Position numbers and translations under genes: made by a program. The notes under the pieces are model-generated. The model worked only from the letters and a program-made list of their open reading frames with translations. It was not told the origin of the DNA and made no database searches. DNA of 64,000 bases from Adineta steineri (taxonomy: Eukaryota; Rotifera; Eurotatoria; Adinetida; Adinetidae): assembly GCA_905250115.1 (NCBI GenBank), contig CAJNOI010000353.1, positions 1 to 64,000 of the forward strand, given 5' to 3'. Below are positions 57,636 through 64,000 of this stretch, piece after piece; the stretch's first letter is position 1; every line of letters starts with the position of its first letter.

Positions 57636-60323
57636 ATGACGACTACTCCATTACACGAAATGTCACAGGTAAGGTCGACACGGATTCTTTTCTCTCACCT
57701 TTTCAAATTTACCTTTATATTTCTCTAGTTAAATTCTAAACTTGATGAATTAGCTCGATTAACAGAATCTGAATATGAAACTAGTAAAACGGTGATTCTT
57801 TTTCAATATTTTGATAAAATATATACATTATGTTATGGTACACCTAATTTTCAAACATTAATTGATACATTAATTCAAAGAGAATATGCAAGTAAGTATT
57901 AAAATAATTATTTTACTATAAAAGCATGTCATTTTCTTAGAATTTTGTGCTGCAATATTTAAACGTATATATATGGATGTATTTAAAAGTCAAGATCGTT
58001 GGCATATTACTTATTATTTAGTCCATTCATTATGGAATTATACAGATAAAACGAATGCAATGTGTACCGTATGTATCGAAAAGAATTTAGTATTTAACAA
58101 AAATTATTTTTATTATCTTTTGTAGGCAATTGTTAATGCACAACTTATTCCGATGTTTACTTATAATCTCAATCATGATAATTATTTAAATAATTTCTCT
58201 GCTAATGATGTTTGTTGATAAAAAGATTGATATTATTTATATACATTTTTTTTTGTTTTATTTAGGCTATTAAAAAATTATTCGATATGATTGTTTCAAT
58301 TTTACATAATATTGCACAAGTACCTGAATTAACTAGTGAATTAAGACGACATCAATGTTTAGAAGTACGTTCATAAGAGGAAAATAAAATATTAAAATTT
58401 TCATTTTGATTTTTTCATAGATTTTAAATAAATTAATTCAAAAAATTGGTTCACATAATATTTTTCTCAAAGGAATATCTTATTTAACACTTGCTTATAT
58501 TATCCGAGAAGATGAACGTACCACCTATTTAACAAATTCTAATGGTATTTATATTGTAACTTGTCGTTTTTTTAACATAAATAATTGCTTTTTATTATTT
58601 AGAATCAATACCTTATCTCGTTGATCTTTTGAACAAAGCAGTAAATAGTCCAGATCGTCGATCAAATGGATTAGAAGCACGTGAATTATGTAAAGGTCTA
58701 TCGAAATTATCTGTTGCAAATGATAATAAATATAAAGTATGATAAAAAAACTTTAGAAATTTTATTTCTATTATTGTCTTTTTGTTTTAGATTTATATTG
58801 AATCAAAACTACTTGATAGTTTATTAAATATGCTTGAACAACATTCCAATAGTCAAGAACAAATCTCTGCTTGTACACTTATTTGGAATTTAGCATTCGA
58901 TCAAAATGTTCGAAAAATTTATAGTGAACATAAACAATTAAATCAAATTTTAACAACTATTGCACAAACATCATCAAATGATGAATTAAGACGATCAGCA
59001 TCAGGATGTTTATGTACATTAATGGGAGGACCAAAACCTCCAACAAAAACATCATCAGCACCACCAGAAAATAAAAGAGTTATGATTTCATATAATCACG
59101 ATGTTAAACATTTATCAAAACAAATAAAAGATCATTTAGCTGCTGATGGATATGATGTTTGGAGTATGAGATAAAAATAATTTTAAAGAAAAATTAATTT
59201 TTCTTTTCCTATTTAGTTGATCTTGAAAGAATGCATGGAAATTTATTGGATTCAATGTCGGATGCTATTGAAACTTCATCGATTCTTCTTATATGTTTAA
59301 CTGAAAAATACAAAGATTCACCAAGTTGTCGATTAGGTATTAATATTTATTTATTCTTACAAAAAAATAGAAGTTCTTTTCATAGAATGTGAATATGCAT
59401 ATCAACAAAAAAAACATATCATTCCACTTCTTTTACAACCAAATTATAAACCTGAGTGAGTCATATTTAATAATATATTTTTAAATAATAAATTAAAATT
59501 TTTAAAGTGGTTGGCTTGGTATTATTGTTGGTAGTAAAATATACATAAATTATGCAAAAAAATCATTTGATGCAGCTTATTCGGAAACACTTGGCGAGCT
59601 TCAAGCACTTCAAAATCGAGTAAATACAAAATCAACAATATCGCCACCGAAAAAACGTATGTTTTTACGTTAAGATTTTCCTTTTTTGCATTAAAAATAT
59701 TCTTTAGTTGCTCCTCCACCGGAACCACCTCGTCCATTATCAACAGCAACAATAGCAGCAGCAGCAAATGAAACAATTACGACGAGAGCTACTCCTCCTC
59801 CTAATGCTATTGTTCATTTGATGTCACAATTTCGAATGGATAATGTATCTACACCAATGCCAGTCACATCGACAACTTTAGAAAAAATGACACCTAAAGA
59901 AACACACAATTTTTTGATTGAAAATGGATTAGAAAAGTAAGGTTTCTCAAATTGAAAAATTATTCGATATTTATTTTTTTTTATTTTTATTAGTTTTCTA
60001 CCAATGTTTATCGATATGGACGGTATTAAATTAATGAAATTATTCGAAATTAAAAATAAAGTAAAATAAAATATATTTTCATATTTTTGTTTTATTTTAA
60101 ATATTTCATTAGGCACCACAATTTTATTATATGCTTATTAAAGACAAATGGGATCAAATGAATCAAGAAGCCAAAGATCAAAGGTATCTAGAAAATTATT
60201 TTTTAAACTTTTGTTTAATTTTCTTCTTTAAGTTATAGTCGAAAATTACCAACATCAATGGCTCAATTTCTTCAATTAACTGTTATTCTAGATAAATTAG
60301 CTGACCGATTTTCATCGAAATAA
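57636..60323 (+). CDS. ARM-TIR-SAM protein, SARM1-related
   Basis: About 14 exons encode roughly 620 residues. The first ~340 are helical and armadillo-like (YLVDLLNKAVNSPD, ACTLIWNLAFDQNVRKIY, RRSASGCLCTLMGG). A TIR domain begins at 59076 (KRVMISYNHDVKHLSKQI), with YDVWSMIDLERMHGN, SILLICLTEKYKDSPSCRLE and KHIIPLLLQ. The Glu of CRLE aligns with the NAD-cleaving glutamate of SARM1. A linker rich in Pro/Thr/Ala follows, then a SAM-like domain (LEKMTPKETHNFLIENGLE... FIDMDGIKLMKLFEI... ). The order ARM-TIR-SAM differs from SARM1 (ARM-SAM-SAM-TIR). Proteins of this general kind occur in invertebrates. A role in NAD+ metabolism or innate signalling is inference. The start at 57636 joins in phase 0 to the exon starting LNSKLDEL. 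Confidence 0.82.
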
Positions 60324-60848
60324 TTAATTTTTTAGTCAAAACAAAACTTATCTCAGATATTTCATCTCAAAGACTATCATTTGACTTGGTTTAGTTTCTT
60401 TTTCTACTTATTATTATTATTTATACGAGTATGCCATTTTTTTTGTATTTTAATCTAGATGATTGTGTAATATTATGAGATTTGAACGAATGATTAACAT
60501 TATATATATATTTACTGATGTTGTGCGTACGAAAATAAAAGATTTCAAAAGATTTCAATTTTTCACTTACAAATGGGACGAACTAATTTCTTTGATAAAT
60601 AAAAAGAAAATTAATTTTATTTTATAAACCATCTTGAATAAATAAAATGAACTATATTCCACAAGAGAAAAAAAAATACATACAAACATATAGAATCAAA
60701 AACAAAGAACAACAGGGAAAAAAATATATTAATAAATCTACATTTACAGACAATATGAACGTTAAATATATTAATATATATATACATATGATAATAGATA
60801 GAATAAAATCACCGCATAATCATTTCACCAATATAATTTCTTTTGCAT
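60324..60848. other. Convergent 3' spacer (ARM-TIR-SAM / TDC)
   Basis: AT-rich 525 nt holding both 3'UTRs. The + strand frame at 60647-60859 is Lys/Ile/Tyr-rich simple sequence and is not accepted. Confidence 0.55.
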
Positions 60849-63800
60849 TTATGATTTAATATCTTCAAGTTCACCTTCATCTGAATTAACTGTTTCTAAA
60901 ATACTTACTGTACGTGATAAATATCGTTCACTTGATGATCGTGTTGCTGCATGATTTCCTGACTCACTCTGTATACGTTTTCGCATTCGTGCTGATACTA
61001 ATGATGTTTGTCGAGATAATTGTGATGCATTTCGTTTTGGATAGTATAATTTTGCATCAGATACCATGCGAACAAACATTGGACGTGGACGTTTATCTCT
61101 TAATAAATTTGATATTGGTTTTTCAAATGTAACACGATGATGTGGTGTCATTGTTGTTATCGTATTCGACTAAATATATATGAATAATTCATTTGCTTTT
61201 TTTTTCATTTCTAATTTCATATATTTACTCGAACTTTAGTAATTGGATAATATATTGTTTCTGTTAATGATGGTTCTGGATTTATAACTTCTTCTGATAC
61301 AGTTATATCTTGATCAAGATTTGTAATAGAAGCTTGTTTAATAGCTGATTCAAGAGAATCAACTGATGCTGATTGTCGTCCATTACGTTGAGCACGATGT
61401 TCAGCAATAACACTATCAGCATGTTCTTGTATAATATGAAATGCTACATGCATATCATCATCAGTTGCATGTTTCGCACAAACAGCAAAACGTATTATAT
61501 ATAAATCATTCACCATTGATGGAACCATATGTATACGGCCCGAATCATTTAAAGATAAAAGTAATTTTTGACTTAATTTATTACTACCCTAGGATTAAAA
61601 TAAATTCATAATAGAGAATAATTAAATACAAAAGTATATTTTCAAATACTTTTAAACGAAAACAAACAAGACCTAATGTAACATCACCAATAATATCAAA
61701 ACGACAATCTGTACTAATCAATAATTCAAATACTTTTGCTAAACGACAATGCTAAATCAGAGAAAATTTATGTTAAAATTCAAGATGAATGTTTTTTTCT
61801 ATACTTCTCGAATATAATGACGAAGACCTTCGATACCATAACTTCGAATTGTAAACCAAAGTTTTAGTGAACGAAATCGACGACTTAAAGCAACACCCCA
61901 ATGCTACATAGATATGAAAGATAACATGAAAAATTAAATAAGAATTAATTGATTTACTCGATAATCAACTGCTTGTTGAGCATGTTTATGTTGAAGATAA
62001 AGTGGATCAACAGACATTGCATTAATCAATGCAAATTTATCTCGAACCCTATAATTAAATATTGTCTTCTACTCTAACAATCTTTTTTTATAATGTTTTA
62101 CCAAAAACATGAACAATCAAAATTCATTAATAACCATTTATTTGGATTTGTATTGAATGAATCCGCATACTTAAGATATGTAAAGTACTGAAAAAAAGAT
62201 TTTTATTAAAATTAAATCTTACTTCTAATCCTTTCATTATATATCGAAATTCTTCACAAATAAAAGCACTACCAGCATAGGCACCATCAACGTGGAACCA
62301 TAATTGTTCACGTTGACATATTTCACCAATTTCTTTAAGATTATCATATGAACAACATGATGTTGTACCTAATGTACCTGATACCTAAAAATAAAAATTT
62401 ATTTTTAAAACTATGTAAAAACAAACTATTTAACAAACCAAAAATGGAATTAATCCTTTTTCTTTATCAGCTCGAATACATTCTTCAAGTGTTTTACCAC
62501 GTAATGAAAAATGTTCATCAACAGCTAATTGACGAACACGAACCATTGCAATTAATCCAGCTTTTTCTACACATGAATGTGCCTTAAAATAAATAATTCC
62601 TTGTATAAAAAACAAATAGTTAAATACTTTTGCTGAAAATTTACCAGTTTTGATGTATAACAAACAAGTCTCGCTAAAATTTGTCCATCTTCAATTAATG
62701 GATCAGTTAGACGTTTACTGGTAATTTTCTTTGTTCGAGCAGCTAACATTGCAACAAGAATACATTCACTTGCTGAGCCCTATGAAATGAAATAGAAAAA
62801 TAAACGTTTTTTTCTTTTAAATTAAATATCCGAAAATTCACTTACAAGAATAACACCACCACCAATATGTTCAGCTTGTTTTTGTTCATCATCATTTTTG
62901 ACTGAATTAAGTAAATGATCTTCATTTATGTCATCATCTTCATCAGTTTGAGAAGAAGATTCATTATCACTTTCTTCATAATCATGATTTGGATCAAATG
63001 GAAGAAAAGCAACTGGTAAATCGATCATACGACCTAATTAAATATTTAATTAGAATATTAAAACTTATTGAATGTTTTCTTCTTACCAATCCAATCTAAC
63101 ATGATTGTTTCCAATTCTGTACATGCTGGACTAGCTGCCCATGAAAAACCAACAATACCAAGACCAGAAGACAACATTTCACCAAGGATCGATGGATAAC
63201 TATTTCCAGCAGGAAAATAGGCATGAAAACGTGGATGTTGCCAATGTGTTATACCAGGCATAATAGCTTGTTCAACATCTTGCATTATATTTTCCCATTT
63301 TTCACTTTTTTCTGGTGCATTTTTCGGTAACATTGGTCGTAAATAACCAGGTTCAACTTCAGGTGTCACACGACGATCACTATTAGTTAATTAAAATAGA
63401 TATATTTTTTAAATCTTTTCTTTTATCTACCTTATATGAAGTAGATAATCAGCAATATAATCAATCATTTCTTTTCCACGACGACGAAATTCTTCATCAT
63501 CCATTCCTGGTATAGATGATGTTGGTTCAGGATTTTTCGTTCGTTCTTCATCAACAACACTATAAATAAGAATAAAATCATCATTTCATACGGGAAGAAA
63601 GACAATGTTTTTCATAAAAATATTCTTACTGTTGTTGTTGTTGTTTAGGTATTTTAATTGATGTTGTTTTTTGTTGTATATAAGATGGAAAAGTTTGTGG
63701 TGAACATTGATTGTCATTTGTTTTAATTGATATTTGACGAGAAATACGTGAAGTATTATGACGTCGTTCATTCTGATGTGTGGTAGTTGCTGATGTTGCT

Positions 63801-63952
63801 GATGATGGTATTAATCGATCAAAAAATGTTGATATCGGAAGTGATGTACCAATTTCATTTGCAGAAGGTACATTTGATGAAGATGATGTTGAATTATTTG
63901 TATGAAAGAAATTAGTTAGTTTATGGTATAATGTTCCTAAACCTTTATCCAT
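60849..63952 (-). CDS. Tyrosine-decarboxylase-type PLP amino-acid decarboxylase (group II)
   Basis: About 13 exons on the minus strand. The ATG at 63952 gives [17 protein letters not shown] and a Ser/Thr/Gln-rich N-terminal extension of ~120 residues. The catalytic core follows: [100 protein letters not shown] and the PLP-lysine motif [16 protein letters not shown] (about 62105-62155). [16 protein letters not shown] favours tyrosine decarboxylase over AADC or histidine decarboxylase; the product would be tyramine, precursor of octopamine. Unusual are a ~45-residue acidic insert (about 62880-63000, [14 protein letters not shown]) before GGGVIL and a long C-terminal tail ending EGELEDIKS. Substrate assignment is inferred. 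Confidence 0.85.
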
Positions 63953-64000
63953 GTTTCTATTTCTAACGGTGTTCAATCAATGATTATTGGATCTTTTCAA

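Noticed and set aside
1-64000. tRNA, rRNA and spliced-leader RNA genes
   Set aside because: By eye I found no cloverleaf-compatible A/B boxes, rRNA conserved blocks or recognisable leader sequence; tRNAscan-SE and Infernal would be needed to be sure.

Overview
The window is animal nuclear DNA: AT-rich, with compact genes split by many short AT-rich introns (mostly 45-80 nt, GT...AG), ordinary metazoan gene families and one 100-N assembly gap. I infer a rotifer, most likely bdelloid. The intron style, the very tight spacing of same-strand genes, recurrent 3' splice sites with no partner donor just upstream of start codons (as expected for spliced-leader trans-splicing, reported in bdelloids), and an ionotropic glutamate receptor resembling the atypical bdelloid type all fit. 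None of these proves it.

Layout. 1-6.5 kb (+): the 3' end of a UBE2G2-type ubiquitin-conjugating enzyme, then METTL17 (mitoribosome assembly) and ATG9 (autophagy lipid scramblase), each about 100 nt from the next, a candidate co-transcribed cluster. 6.9-8.7 kb (-): SUGCT-type CoA-transferase. 9.3-11.3 kb (+): a GPR180/TMEM145-like seven-helix protein. 11.4-13.3 kb (-): a CABIT-domain protein. 15.4-17.6 kb: a complete MULE DNA transposon with a perfect 9-bp target-site duplication, terminal inverted repeats built of tandem ~15-bp units, and an intact three-exon FLYWCH/DDE transposase. 18.6-21.3 kb (+): an intronless 891-codon ionotropic glutamate receptor. 21.7 kb: a 100-N gap whose two edges carry the same 27 bases. 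22.5-27.0 kb (-): cullin-3. 29.7-31.7 kb (+): BOP1. 35.5-39.2 kb (+): a BCL9/Legless homologue with both Wnt-enhanceosome motifs. 39.8 kb (+): a small disordered two-repeat protein. 40.5-42.6 kb (+): a PKMYT1-type kinase. 43.1-44.0 kb (+): an IMMP2L-like protein lacking the protease Ser and Lys. 44.3-54.7 kb (-): a DPP6/DPP10-type catalytically dead dipeptidyl-peptidase homologue with up to nine candidate alternative first exons. 55.7-57.3 kb (-): archease and, 10 nt upstream of it, a small COX14-like membrane protein. 57.6-60.3 kb (+): an ARM-TIR-SAM protein related to SARM1. 60.8-64.0 kb (-): a tyrosine-decarboxylase-type enzyme with unusual extensions.

Most of the window is housekeeping. 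The parts most worth attention are the cascade of phase-compatible short first exons of the DPP6/10-like gene, the IMMP2L-like pseudoprotease, the COX14-like/archease dicistron-like arrangement, the intact MULE with modular termini, the ARM-TIR-SAM protein with a retained putative NADase glutamate, and the intronless glutamate receptor among intron-rich neighbours.
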